A stretch of 64,000 bases of DNA from Caballeronia glathei (lineage in GTDB: Bacteria > Pseudomonadota > Gammaproteobacteria > Burkholderiales > Burkholderiaceae): assembly GCF_000698595.1 (NCBI RefSeq), contig NZ_JFHC01000002.1:229117-293116 (forward strand). Direction: 5' to 3'. The position numbers and the translations under genes were made by a program. Positions 42,566 to 51,165 of the stretch are shown here, piece after piece. The notes below the pieces were generated by a model. It saw nothing but the letters and a program-made list of their open reading frames with translations. It was not told the origin of the DNA and did no database searches. The first letter of the stretch is position 1; every line of letters begins with the position of its first letter.

Positions 42566-43228
42566 TCATGACGCGACCGCCTTGGCCTTCGCGAGCTGCT
42601 GCGCCATCGTGTAGTGGTGCGTGATGATCGGCAGGGCCCTGGCCGCCGCGGATTTCAGGAGCGCGTCGCTGCCGCTCTCGCTCTCGTTCCTGAAAAGCTC
42701 GACGGCCTTCCTGTGGCCTTCGAGCGCTTTTTCAATATAGGCCTTGTCGAACTCGCTGCCCTGGAGATTTTGCAGGCTTCCCACAATCGATGCGTCCGCG
42801 GTCGCCGGCTCGGTGATGTCGTGCCGCTTCGCGATGACGTCGAGATTGCGCGCAAGGCGCGTATGGTCGCTGATCATTTGCTGCGCGAAACGTTTGACCT
42901 GCGCGTCGCTGGATCGGGAGAGCGCGAGCGTGCTCAATGCGATCTCGGTGGCGCCGGCCTGGCCCGCCTTGTCCATGAATTGCTGGTCGGCGGGCGACAG
43001 TGCCTTTCCCGCGCCCGCCGCCATGCCGCCATGTTCGACGGCGCTGGCAGGCGGGGCATCGTGCACGCCCTGAGCGTGCGCGAGAGGCAGGAAGCCGGCG
43101 CTCGACGCGATCGCCACGATGCCTGCGCCGCGCAGGCACATCGCGTGGAATGGCGATTTCCGCTGCTGGCTGGCAAAGGATTTTTTCAGCGGCTTTTTCA
43201 GCGGGTTTCTTAACAATCGTTCCGGCAT
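42566..43228 (-). CDS. exported DUF4142 protein
   Basis: A 220-residue protein with a long N-region signal peptide (basic front LKKPLKKSF, then GIVAIASSAGFLPLAHAQ). The mature part has DQQFMDKAGQAGATEIALSTLAL, FAQQMISDHTRLARNL and the C-terminal helix HRKAVELFRNES, the ferritin-like pattern of DUF4142, thought periplasmic. AAAGGAAC precedes the ATG. Likely co-transcribed with the DUF1488 gene. Confidence 0.9.
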   Translation of the reverse strand: MPERLLRNPLKKPLKKSFASQQRKSPFHAMCLRGAGIVAIASSAGFLPLAHAQGVHDAPPASAVEHGGMAAGAGKALSPADQQFMDKAGQAGATEIALSTLALSRSSDAQVKRFAQQMISDHTRLARNLDVIAKRHDITEPATADASIVGSLQNLQGSEFDKAYIEKALEGHRKAVELFRNESESGSDALLKSAAARALPIITHHYTMAQQLAKAKAVAS

Positions 43229-43448
43229 GGGAGTTCCTTTTCGTGAGCGCGAGGTCTGTCACTCTTTATTCGCGCGAACGGATTCTACGCACAGACCCCG
43301 GCGAAATTTCGCCTGCGCGGCCTGCTTCTGCCGGCCGGCGGCGTCGGTCGGCGCGCGTACGGCGCGCGCCGGCGCTGCCGCAGTCATGCACGGTGGGGGA
43401 CAGCAAGGGGTGTGCCCAGCGCAGCGCCAAAAGCGGGCTGCGCGGGCC

Positions 43449-44816
43449 TCAGAGCGTCTGCGCGGCCGCCTTGCCGGTGAGCCGCATGAGGCTCACGACA
43501 GCCGCGGCCGCCGCGAACGCGGCCGCCATGAAGAGCGTGATGATCGCCCCGTGCTGCGGGGCGAGACCGAAGACGAGCGCCACGAGCGCGGCGCCGAGCG
43601 ACTGGCCGGACAGGCGCGCGGTGCCGAGCATGCCGCTCGCGCCGCCGCTTCTCGCGCGCGGCGCCGAGGACAGCATCTGGCGGTTGTTCGGCGACTGGAA
43701 GAGGCCGAAGCCCAGGCCGCAGAGCGCCATGCGCCACGCGATGTCGAACGGTTCCGGATGCGCGCCGACGGTCGCGAGCAGCAAGAGCCCCGCCGACAGG
43801 ATCGCGAGCCCGATGCCGCCGAGGAGGCCGGCCGAGTAGCGGTCGGCGAGCATGCCGGCCACCGGCGCGACGAACACGATCACGAGCGGCCAGGGCGTCA
43901 TCAGGAAGCCGGTTTCGACCTGGCTCATGCCGAAGCCGTTCTGCAGCAGAAACGGCAGCGACACGAACGTGAGCATCTGCGCCGTGAACGAACAGAACGA
44001 GGTCGCGATCGACAGCGCGAACACCGGAATGCGCATCAGGTCGACGGGCAGCAGCGGCGCGCTCTGCTTTAACTGGCGCTTGACGAAGAAGTACCCGATC
44101 ACGCCCGCCGCGGCCAGTTCCGCGATCACGTACGGACGGCGCTCGCCCTGGCCGAGACCGTCGACGGCCGTGATCGCGAGGCCGAAGACGAGCGCGTTCA
44201 TGAGCGCGCTCACGAAGTCGTAGGGCTCGCGGTGCCCCGGATTGCGCGGCAGCGCCCGCATGCCGATCGCGAGCGCGGCGAGCCCGATCGGCACGTTGAT
44301 CGCGAAGAGCCACGGCCACGGCGCGATGGCCAGCACGCCGGACGCGACCGTCGGCCCGATCACCGACGAGATCGCCACCACCGACGCGTTGATGCTCACG
44401 CCGCGCCCGAGTTGATCGGGCGGATAGATGATGCGCACGAGCGCCGTGTTCACGCTCATGATGCCGGCGGCTCCGAAGCCCTGCACCACACGCGCGACGG
44501 TCAGCGCCGTGAGCGACCCCGAGAGCGCGCAGCCGAACGACGCAAGCGTGAAGAGCGCGAGACCGCCCAGGTAGATGCGCCGGTAGCCAATGCGGTCGCC
44601 GAGCGAGGCGAGCGGCAGCAGCGAGATCGTGATCGCGAGCTGGTACGCGTTGACGACCCAGATGGACGCGGCGGGCGTCGCGTCGAGCGTGCGGGCGATG
44701 GTGGGAAGCGCGACGTTGGCGATGGCGCTGTCGAGCACGGCAAGCGTGATGCCGAGCGCGACGACGGCGATTGCCCAGTAGCGCTGGGGAAGCGGTAAGC
44801 CTTGTTCTGCGTCCAT
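43449..44816 (-). CDS. MFS transporter, DHA2 drug:proton antiporter family
   Basis: A 455-residue membrane protein with 12-14 hydrophobic segments. Motif D1-like LDSAIANVALPTIARTL in the first helix, motif A LGDRIGYRRIYLGG and motif C GPTVASGVLAIAPWPWLF identify the DHA2 group, which usually exports drugs or amphiphiles. The family core is clear; the substrate cannot be read from sequence. It is monocistronic. Confidence 0.92.
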   Translation of the reverse strand: MDAEQGLPLPQRYWAIAVVALGITLAVLDSAIANVALPTIARTLDATPAASIWVVNAYQLAITISLLPLASLGDRIGYRRIYLGGLALFTLASFGCALSGSLTALTVARVVQGFGAAGIMSVNTALVRIIYPPDQLGRGVSINASVVAISSVIGPTVASGVLAIAPWPWLFAINVPIGLAALAIGMRALPRNPGHREPYDFVSALMNALVFGLAITAVDGLGQGERRPYVIAELAAAGVIGYFFVKRQLKQSAPLLPVDLMRIPVFALSIATSFCSFTAQMLTFVSLPFLLQNGFGMSQVETGFLMTPWPLVIVFVAPVAGMLADRYSAGLLGGIGLAILSAGLLLLATVGAHPEPFDIAWRMALCGLGFGLFQSPNNRQMLSSAPRARSGGASGMLGTARLSGQSLGAALVALVFGLAPQHGAIITLFMAAAFAAAAAVVSLMRLTGKAAAQTL

Positions 44817-45000
44817 CGATCGGCGATGTGGAGGGCGGCGAGTCTTGTCGGGTACGGAGTTCGCGCTGCCTGGGGCGCGCGGTTCCGCGTTTTGTCGTGC
44901 CTTGGCTCCGCGCGCGGCGGGGCGGTCCGGGCGGGCGGCATCCGGTGACCCGGTGCCCTGATACCCCGATATCCCATGCCCGGGCCGCCGTGTGGCGCGC

Positions 45001-45504
45001 CTACTTCAGTTCGTACAGGCCGGTATAGGTGGCCGAATCGATTTCGTTCAGGTGAGTCATGAAGCGCGCGACGGCGTTGGTCGTGTTGACGTCGAGCGGC
45101 AAACGCGCAGCCTGCAGCGCGTGGATGCGGAAGATGTAGCGATGCGGCTTGTCGCCGCGGGGCGGCGCGGCACCGCCGAATCCCACCGTGCCGTAGTCGT
45201 TGCGCAACTGCAGTGCGCCGCTCGGCAGGAGGCTGCCGTCCGCCTTGCCCGCGTTGCGCGGCAGCGAGCGCGCGTCGACGGGAATGTTGACGACGACCCA
45301 GTGCCAGAAGCCGCTGCCGGTGGGGAAATCGGGATCGTAGACAGTCAGTGCCAGGCTTTGCGTCTCGGGGGGCGGGGCATCCCACTGGAGCGCGGGAGAG
45401 ATGTTTTCGCCGGCCCCGCCGAAGGCTTGCTGATCGAATTCCTGCGCCTTGGTCATGAAGCCGTTCGCGGGAAATTCGTCGGACCAGATGCGGAAATCAG
45501 CCAT
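45001..45504 (-). CDS. YbhB/YbcL family (Raf kinase inhibitor-like) protein
   Basis: A 167-residue PEBP-fold protein. The opening FRIWSDEFPANGFMTKAQEF, the ligand-site motifs SPALQWDAPP and DPDFPTGSGFWHWVVVNIP, and GFGGAAPPRGDKPHRYIFRIHAL are typical. AAGGAGGCAAGAATTCC before the ATG marks the start. Cytoplasmic, no signal peptide. The bacterial role of the family is unclear. Confidence 0.95.
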   Translation of the reverse strand: MADFRIWSDEFPANGFMTKAQEFDQQAFGGAGENISPALQWDAPPPETQSLALTVYDPDFPTGSGFWHWVVVNIPVDARSLPRNAGKADGSLLPSGALQLRNDYGTVGFGGAAPPRGDKPHRYIFRIHALQAARLPLDVNTTNAVARFMTHLNEIDSATYTGLYELK

Positions 45505-45808
45505 GGAATTCTTGCCTCCTTCTTCACGGTTTGGAATTGCCGACTGCGGTCGACCTGCGCCCGCGCAGCAAATGTGCCCGCGTTTGCCATGCCGGAGCGG
45601 CGTCGTGCTGCATCGCGGCACGCGGGCACGGTCGCCAGGTCGGGCGACGAGGCCGGGCGGGGTCAAATCGAGTGTAGCATCCGGCCCCTCGCGACGCTCC
45701 CTGCTGCGAACGCCATGCCCCGTCGCGGCAAAACGCAGCGGCCGCTGAAAAATGGCGAGCTAGAATAATGAGACAAATGAGGACCCGGCGCGAGCCGAAA
45801 GGAACACC
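45505..45808. promoter_or_regulatory. divergent intergenic region, YbhB-like / PAS-GGDEF gene
   Basis: 304 bases between divergent genes; holds both promoters by position. TAGAATAATGAGAC near 45762 is a likely -10 for the cyclase gene. No gene supported. Confidence 0.45.
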
Positions 45809-47308
45809 ATGCCAAACGACCCGCGGCAAAAGGCTGGGCAGTTCGCAGCCGCGAGCGCCCCGGCGGACGACGCCGACATGTTCGAACTCGCCCCCGTCTC
45901 ACTGTGGCTCGAGGACTTCAGCGCCGTGCGCGACCTGTTCGGGACGTGGCGCGAGCAAGGCGTCACGGACCTGCGCGCGCACCTCGCCTCCGACCCGGCG
46001 CGCGTCGCCGCGTGCTCGGCGAGGATTCGCGTGATCAAGGTGAACCGGCGCACGCTGTCGCTTTTCGGCGCGAAGGACATCGACCATCTCGTGCAGAATC
46101 TCGCGAGCGTGTTCCGCGACGACATGCTGCACACGCATGTGGACGAACTGGAGCAGCTCTGGTCGGGCAAGCCGCAGTTCGTGAGCCAGACGGTGAACTA
46201 CACGCTCGACGGGCGGCGTCTGGACGTGCTGCTGAAGGCGGTGATCCTGCCGGGCCACGAAGCGCGCTGGGACCGCGTGCTCGTGACGATCGAGGACATC
46301 ACCGAGCTCGAGAACACGCGCCGCCGCGCCGCGCACAACGAACTCTACGCGCGCGGGCTGTTCGAGCATTCGCCGGTGTCGCTGTGGGTGGAGGATTTCA
46401 GCGCGGTGAAGGCGCTGCTCGACGATGTGCGCGAGCGGGGGATTGTCGATTTCCGCACGTTCACGAACGTGCACCCGGAGTTCGTCGAGCGCTGCATGCA
46501 GGAAATCCACGTGCTCGACGTGAACCAGCACACGCTCAGGATGTTCGCCGCGCCCGACAAGGCGACCCTGCTCGCGCGCCTCTCGGACGTCTTTCGCGAC
46601 GACATGCAGCAGCATTTCCAGGAACAGCTGATCGATCTGTGGGACCACAAGCTGTTCCATCAGCGCGAGGTGCTCAACTATTCGCTCGAGGGCGGCGAGC
46701 TCAACGTGCATTTGCAGTTTTCGGTGTTTCCGGGGCACGAGAAGAACTGGGACCTCGTGCTCGTCGCGCTCACCGACATCACCGCGCGCAAGAAGGCCGA
46801 GGCGTATCTGGAGTTTCTCGGCAAGCACGACGTGCTGACCAAGCTCAAAAACCGCTCGTTCTATATCGACGAAATCAACCGGCTGGAGCGCAAGGGGCCG
46901 TTCCCGGTGACCGCGATCGCGGTGGACGTGAACGGCCTGAAGGCCGTGAACGACCAGCTGGGCCACGCCGCCGGCGACGCGCTCCTGCGCCGCGCGGGCG
47001 AGGTGCTCGGCAAGGCGCTGGAAAAGCCGTATCAGGCGGCGCGCATCGGCGGCGACGAGTTCGTGCTGCTCCTGCCCGGCACCGACGAGCGCGGCGGCGA
47101 GGCGGTGATGGAGAGCATCCGGCAACTGGTCGAGGTGAACAACCAGTTTTACTCCGGCATGCCGCTCAGTTTCGCGATGGGCGCCGCGACCTCGAAGGAC
47201 GGCGAGCGCCTCGAGGCGATGCTGCAGCGCGCCGATGCCGTGATGTACGCGGAAAAGCGCGCCCACTATGGCGATGCGGATTTCGACCGGCGCGTCGACG
47301 GTTCCTAG
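45809..47308 (+). CDS. diguanylate cyclase with two tandem PAS-like repeats
   Basis: A 499-residue cytoplasmic protein without membrane segments. Two related PAS-like units of about 145 residues each open with PVSLWLEDFSAV and PVSLWVEDFSAV, and each contains RRTLSLFGAKD- or QHTLRMFAAPDKA-type cores and a DITEL/DITAR exit. The GGDEF domain at about 350-499 has the active motif GGDEF (YQAARIGGDEFVLLL) and DVNGLKAVNDQLGH, so synthesis of c-di-GMP is expected. The nearly identical repeat openings point to internal duplication. AAAGGAACACC precedes the ATG. Confidence 0.92.
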   Translation: MPNDPRQKAGQFAAASAPADDADMFELAPVSLWLEDFSAVRDLFGTWREQGVTDLRAHLASDPARVAACSARIRVIKVNRRTLSLFGAKDIDHLVQNLASVFRDDMLHTHVDELEQLWSGKPQFVSQTVNYTLDGRRLDVLLKAVILPGHEARWDRVLVTIEDITELENTRRRAAHNELYARGLFEHSPVSLWVEDFSAVKALLDDVRERGIVDFRTFTNVHPEFVERCMQEIHVLDVNQHTLRMFAAPDKATLLARLSDVFRDDMQQHFQEQLIDLWDHKLFHQREVLNYSLEGGELNVHLQFSVFPGHEKNWDLVLVALTDITARKKAEAYLEFLGKHDVLTKLKNRSFYIDEINRLERKGPFPVTAIAVDVNGLKAVNDQLGHAAGDALLRRAGEVLGKALEKPYQAARIGGDEFVLLLPGTDERGGEAVMESIRQLVEVNNQFYSGMPLSFAMGAATSKDGERLEAMLQRADAVMYAEKRAHYGDADFDRRVDGS

Positions 47309-47333
47309 GACGTCGGACGCGCCCGAGGCGGCG

Positions 47334-47753
47334 TTACTTGCCCTGCGTCACTTCGTCGATGCCGTGATCGAGCGCCGGACAGGCCTCGCCGATTTCCTTC
47401 GCGTACTCATCGGGATTCTTCGCCTTCAACTGCGCGAAGCGGTCGACCGTCGATTGCGCTTCGGTGTAGCCGAGCTTCCAGGCGCCCTCGAAGTCGGGCG
47501 CCGCCGTGAAGTTCGCCTTCGCGGCGGCCTTGAAGCGCTCGACTTTCGCGCGATCGATATTGCAGATGTCCGTGGCGCCGCGGGCGATGTTGCCGCTCGT
47601 GCGCGCGCCTTCCATGGCGAGGCTCTGCGGCGAGCGCTGCTGGCCGTGCTGCGGCTGGGACTGCTGGGGTTGCGTCTGCGCGCTCGCGGCGAGCGGCGCG
47701 GCGCATCCGATGACGACGGCGAGCGCGCCGGCGAGGGCTGGTTGAAGAGTCAT
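47334..47753 (-). CDS. small exported hypothetical protein
   Basis: A 139-residue protein with a signal peptide (LAGALAVVIGCAAPLAASAQ), a Gln-rich linker (QPQQSQPQHGQQ) and a helical domain holding two Cys (TDICNIDRAKV and GEACPALDHG) that may pair in the periplasm. CAAGGAACCGA before the ATG supports the start. No family recognised. It is convergent to the cyclase gene. Confidence 0.75.
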   Translation of the reverse strand: MTLQPALAGALAVVIGCAAPLAASAQTQPQQSQPQHGQQRSPQSLAMEGARTSGNIARGATDICNIDRAKVERFKAAAKANFTAAPDFEGAWKLGYTEAQSTVDRFAQLKAKNPDEYAKEIGEACPALDHGIDEVTQGK

Positions 47754-47881
47754 TCGGTTCCTTGGTCAGTAGCGCGGCAATTATAGGCGAATGCCTGCCG
47801 GAACTCGGGCCGCGGCCCCGGCGAATGCCTGTTTTCACCGTGCTAGAATCGATTTTCAGATGCCGCTCTCAGACTAGAAAA

Positions 47882-48562
47882 ATGAAAAAAGGAAGTAAGG
47901 CCGCCATGCCTGCCGATGCTGCGCCCGCGCCGGAGACGCGGCGCAAGTACGATCCGGAGGAAACGAAGCGCAATATCCTCGACATCGCCACGCAGGAGTT
48001 CTCCGCGATGGGGCTGGCGGGCGCGCGCGTCGACGCGATCGCGGAGCGCACCAACACCACGAAGCGGATGCTGTACTACTACTTCGGCAGCAAGGAAGGT
48101 CTCTACGAGGCGGTGCTGGAACAGGTGTACGGCGACATCCGCGAGCTCGAACAGCAGCTTCAGCTGAGCGACCTGGAGCCCGAGGAGGCAATGCGCCAGT
48201 TCGTCGAATTCACGTTCGACTATCACGACAAGCATCGCGATTTCGTACGGCTCGTGACGATCGAGAACGTGCACGCGGCAAAGTACATCGATCAGTCGAA
48301 GACCTTCAAGAGCCGCAATTCGAGCGTCGTGCGCACCATCGAGGACCTGATTGCGCGCGGTGTCGCGGCGGGCCGGTTTCGCGACGACATCGACCCGATC
48401 GACCTGCATCTGCTGATCAGCTCGTTCTGCTTTCACCGCGTCGCGAACCGCCACACGTGGAGCGCGGCCTTCGGGCGCGATCCGTCCGGGCCGCGTTCGC
48501 GCTCGCGCCATCGCGAGATGATCGTCGATGCGGTGCTGCGGTTCATGCGCCGCGACGGCTGA
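47882..48562 (+). CDS. TetR family transcriptional regulator
   Basis: About 226 residues. The N-terminal helix-turn-helix reads NILDIATQEFSAMGLAGARVDAIAERTNTTKRMLYYYFGSKEGLY in its conserved sequence (AIAERTNTTKRMLYYYF). The C-terminal part is a helical ligand domain. It is convergent with the MFS carrier gene of the quinate/shikimate block and is the only regulator there, so it is a candidate controller of that block. ATG at 47882 is chosen; ATG at 47906 (MPADAA) has a comparable purine-rich leader. Ligand unknown. Confidence 0.9.
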   Translation: MKKGSKAAMPADAAPAPETRRKYDPEETKRNILDIATQEFSAMGLAGARVDAIAERTNTTKRMLYYYFGSKEGLYEAVLEQVYGDIRELEQQLQLSDLEPEEAMRQFVEFTFDYHDKHRDFVRLVTIENVHAAKYIDQSKTFKSRNSSVVRTIEDLIARGVAAGRFRDDIDPIDLHLLISSFCFHRVANRHTWSAAFGRDPSGPRSRSRHREMIVDAVLRFMRRDG

Positions 48563-48567
48563 AATCG

Positions 48568-48604
48568 AAAAAGGCGGCCCGCGATTCGCGGGCCGCCTTG
48601 TCTT
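48568..48604. terminator. bidirectional rho-independent terminator
   Basis: A 13-bp perfect stem AAGGCGGCCCGCG / CGCGGGCCGCCTT with a 3-base loop, flanked by an A run and T-rich tail, between the convergent TetR and MFS genes. Confidence 0.9.
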
Positions 48605-48634
48605 GTGCCGCCCGTTCTTGCGGCGCTTGTGCGA

Positions 48635-49987
48635 TCAGTGCAGCACGATGCGCCTGATATCCCCGACCACGAAGATATACGACAGCGCGCCGAGCAGCGC
48701 GATCGTGCCGATGAAGGCGAGGGCGCCGACGAACGACCCGGTCGCCGCGACGATGAAGCCGACCGCGAGCGGCGTGATGATGCCCGCGAGGTTCGCGGCG
48801 AGGTTGAAGATGCCGCCCGTCACGCCGAGCATGCCCTCCGGCGCGATGTCCGACACGAGCGTCCAGCCGAGCGCGGCCATGCCCTGCGCGAAGAACGCCA
48901 CCGACAGGATCGCGATCACCACCGCGTTGCTTTCGACGTAGTTGGCGAGCACGATCGTCGAGGCGAGCAGGAGGCCCGCGATGATCGGCAGCTTGCGCGC
49001 GACGTTCGCGGACTTGCCGCGGGCGAGCAGCCAGTCGGAGAGCACGCCGCCGAACATCACGCCCACCGACGCCGCGATGAACGGCAGGATCGCGAAGAAA
49101 CCGATCTTGAGCCAGCCCATGTGGCGCTCGGTCGCGAGATAGGTCGGGAACCACGTGAGAAAGAAGACGAGCGTCGAGTTGCCGGCGAACTGGCCGAAGC
49201 AGATGCCCGCGAGCTGGCGGTGCTTGAGCAGCCGGCCGATCGTGCGCCATTCGAACTTCGGCTTCGCCTTTGCGCCGTGCTCGATGTCGCTCGCCGGGTC
49301 GTTCGTGAGGCCGCCGCCCGCCTCGATGTACTCCAGTTCCGCCGCGTTCGCGCCCGGATGATCGCGCGGCTCGCGGTAGAAGAGCCACCAGATGCCGCCG
49401 AACAGCATGCCGGCCGCGCCCACCACGTAGAAGAGCGCACGCCAGCCGAACTCGCCCATCAGCGCGAAGAGAAGCGGACTGAAGCACGCGAGGCCGATGT
49501 ATTCGCCGACGGTGTAGGTGCCCGTCGCCATCGCGCGCTCCTTTTGCGGGAACCACGTCGCGACGACGCGGCTGTTCGCCGGAAAGCACGGCGATTCCGC
49601 GACGCCCAGGCCGAGGCGGCACGCGAGCAGCGTGCCCACGCCGGTGACGAATCCCTGCAGCAGCGTGGCGAGCGACCAGAAGGTCATCGAGAGGTAATAG
49701 GTCAGCTTCGTGCCGAAACGGTCGAGGAACATGCCGCCCGGAATCTGCGCCGCCACGTAGGTCCACGAGAACGCGGAGAACATCACGCCCATCACCGCCG
49801 CGCTGATGCCGAGTTCGTTCGTCAGTTGCGGCGCCGCGATGCCGAGCACCGTGCGGTCCAGATAGTTGATCATCGTGCCGATCGCGAGCAGCGCGAGAAT
49901 GCCGAAGCGCGCGCGCGAGCGGCGCACCGTTTTCCGCGTTGCGGCGGCGCTTGCTGTCGACGTGCGCGCGGATGACTCATTTGCCAT
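48635..49987 (-). CDS. MFS transporter, anion:cation symporter family (probable quinate/shikimate carrier)
   Basis: A 450-residue carrier with 12 hydrophobic segments. INYLDRTVLGIAAPQL in helix 1, the A motif GGMFLDRFGTKLTYYLS and RLGLGVAESPCFPANSRVVATWF are typical of the ACS group (phthalate, hexuronate, quinate-type organic anion symporters). It is 34 bases downstream of the shikimate dehydrogenase gene on the same strand. The substrate is inferred from the operon: shikimate, quinate or dehydroshikimate. Confidence 0.9.
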   Translation of the reverse strand: MANESSARTSTASAAATRKTVRRSRARFGILALLAIGTMINYLDRTVLGIAAPQLTNELGISAAVMGVMFSAFSWTYVAAQIPGGMFLDRFGTKLTYYLSMTFWSLATLLQGFVTGVGTLLACRLGLGVAESPCFPANSRVVATWFPQKERAMATGTYTVGEYIGLACFSPLLFALMGEFGWRALFYVVGAAGMLFGGIWWLFYREPRDHPGANAAELEYIEAGGGLTNDPASDIEHGAKAKPKFEWRTIGRLLKHRQLAGICFGQFAGNSTLVFFLTWFPTYLATERHMGWLKIGFFAILPFIAASVGVMFGGVLSDWLLARGKSANVARKLPIIAGLLLASTIVLANYVESNAVVIAILSVAFFAQGMAALGWTLVSDIAPEGMLGVTGGIFNLAANLAGIITPLAVGFIVAATGSFVGALAFIGTIALLGALSYIFVVGDIRRIVLH

Positions 49988-50021
49988 GTCGTGTCCTGTC
50001 AGTGCCTTGGGGCTTGGGGTG

Positions 50022-50891
50022 TCAGCGGTTCAGAAGTGTCTGGAAGTGCGCGAACATGCGTTCGGCGTCGGGTTCGCGGCCCGTGAAGATGCGCAACGCA
50101 TCGACCGCCTGGCAGACCGCCATGCCGCCGCCCGCGAGCGTGCGGCAGCCGATCGCCTTCGCGGTCTTCAAAAGCTCCGTTTCGAGCGGGAAGTAGACGA
50201 TTTCGGCGACCCACAGGTCCGGGTGCAGATAGTCCGCGGGCAGCGGCAGGCCGGGGAGCTTCGCCATGCCGGTGGGTGTCGCGTGGATGAGGCCGTTCGC
50301 TTCCCTCAGCGCATTCTTCAGCGGCGCCTTCAGGTCGCCGCCGCTCGTCACGCTGCGCTCGGGAAAGCGCGCGCTCAGTTCGGCGGCGAGCTGCGCGGCG
50401 CGCGATTCGTCGGCATCGAAGAGCGTGAGCGCGCGGGCGCCGAGCGTCAGCGCCGCGTGAGCGACAGCCGCGCCCGCGCCGCCCGCGCCCAGCTGCACGA
50501 CACGTTCGAGCGGCGCATCCGGCAAGCCGCGCTGAAACGCCCGGGCGAAGCCCGACCAGTCGGTGTTGTGGCCGGTGCGCCGGCCGTTTTTCAGCACCAC
50601 CGTGTTGACGGCGCCAAGCGCGCGGGCGTCGTCGTCGAGTTCGTCGAGCAGGGCGATGACGCTCTGCTTGCACGGATAGGTGATGTTCAGGCCGTCGAAG
50701 CCAAGACGCTCCGCCGCCACGAGCAGCTCGGGCAGCGCCTGCGGCTCCAGTCGCAGCGCCTGCAGGTCGATTCGCCGGTAGACGTAGTTCAGCCCGAGGC
50801 GGCGGCCTTCCTCCTCGTGCATGGCTGGCGTGAGGGAGCCGCCGATGCCCGAGCCGATCAGGCCGATCAAGAATGAAGTTTGCGTGGTCAT
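50022..50891 (-). CDS. aroE: shikimate / quinate dehydrogenase family protein
   Basis: A 289-residue NAD(P)-linked dehydrogenase. The substrate pocket motif GIGGSLTPAMHEEEG near the N-terminus replaces the biosynthetic SxSPAMHN pattern, and NITYPCKQSVIALLDEL carries the catalytic Lys. The nucleotide site is QLGAGGAGAAVAHA. Its location between an organic-anion carrier and a dehydroshikimate dehydratase suggests a catabolic role (shikimate to 3-dehydroshikimate) rather than aromatic biosynthesis. The symbol is used in the family sense. Confidence 0.9.
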   Translation of the reverse strand: MTTQTSFLIGLIGSGIGGSLTPAMHEEEGRRLGLNYVYRRIDLQALRLEPQALPELLVAAERLGFDGLNITYPCKQSVIALLDELDDDARALGAVNTVVLKNGRRTGHNTDWSGFARAFQRGLPDAPLERVVQLGAGGAGAAVAHAALTLGARALTLFDADESRAAQLAAELSARFPERSVTSGGDLKAPLKNALREANGLIHATPTGMAKLPGLPLPADYLHPDLWVAEIVYFPLETELLKTAKAIGCRTLAGGGMAVCQAVDALRIFTGREPDAERMFAHFQTLLNR

Positions 50892-51165
50892 TGGGAAGCG
50901 CCGTTTCGTTCATGGAGCAACGGCGCAAAAGCGGCCGTTGCAGCGTGGGGCGCAGTGTGCGCGCATGCGCGAGCCTTGTCCGTCGGTGTTTCTCCGTATT
51001 TGTACGGTCTAGTTAGTTTGCGTTAAGATAGGTCGGCATGCGAAATCGTGCGGATCGTGCGCGCGGCTCGTGCGCGGGCAATCGAGCCGCCTGAATTGGC
51101 CTACACTGGACGAGTCCCCGGGACTTCGCGCCATGCACTTTCCACAGCAATACGAGGAGGCAGCG
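50892..51165. promoter_or_regulatory. divergent promoter region of the quinate/shikimate block
   Basis: 274 bases separating the aroE-MFS operon and the dehydratase gene. The centre around 50990-51030 (CGTATTTGTACGGTCTAGTTAG) is AT-richer than its surroundings and is the likely promoter and operator zone. No convincing TetR palindrome could be defined by eye. Confidence 0.5.

Noticed and set aside
51000..51025. TTTGTACGGTCTAGTTAG as a TetR operator
   Set aside because: It is not a clear inverted repeat, and no matching copy occurs before the TetR gene.
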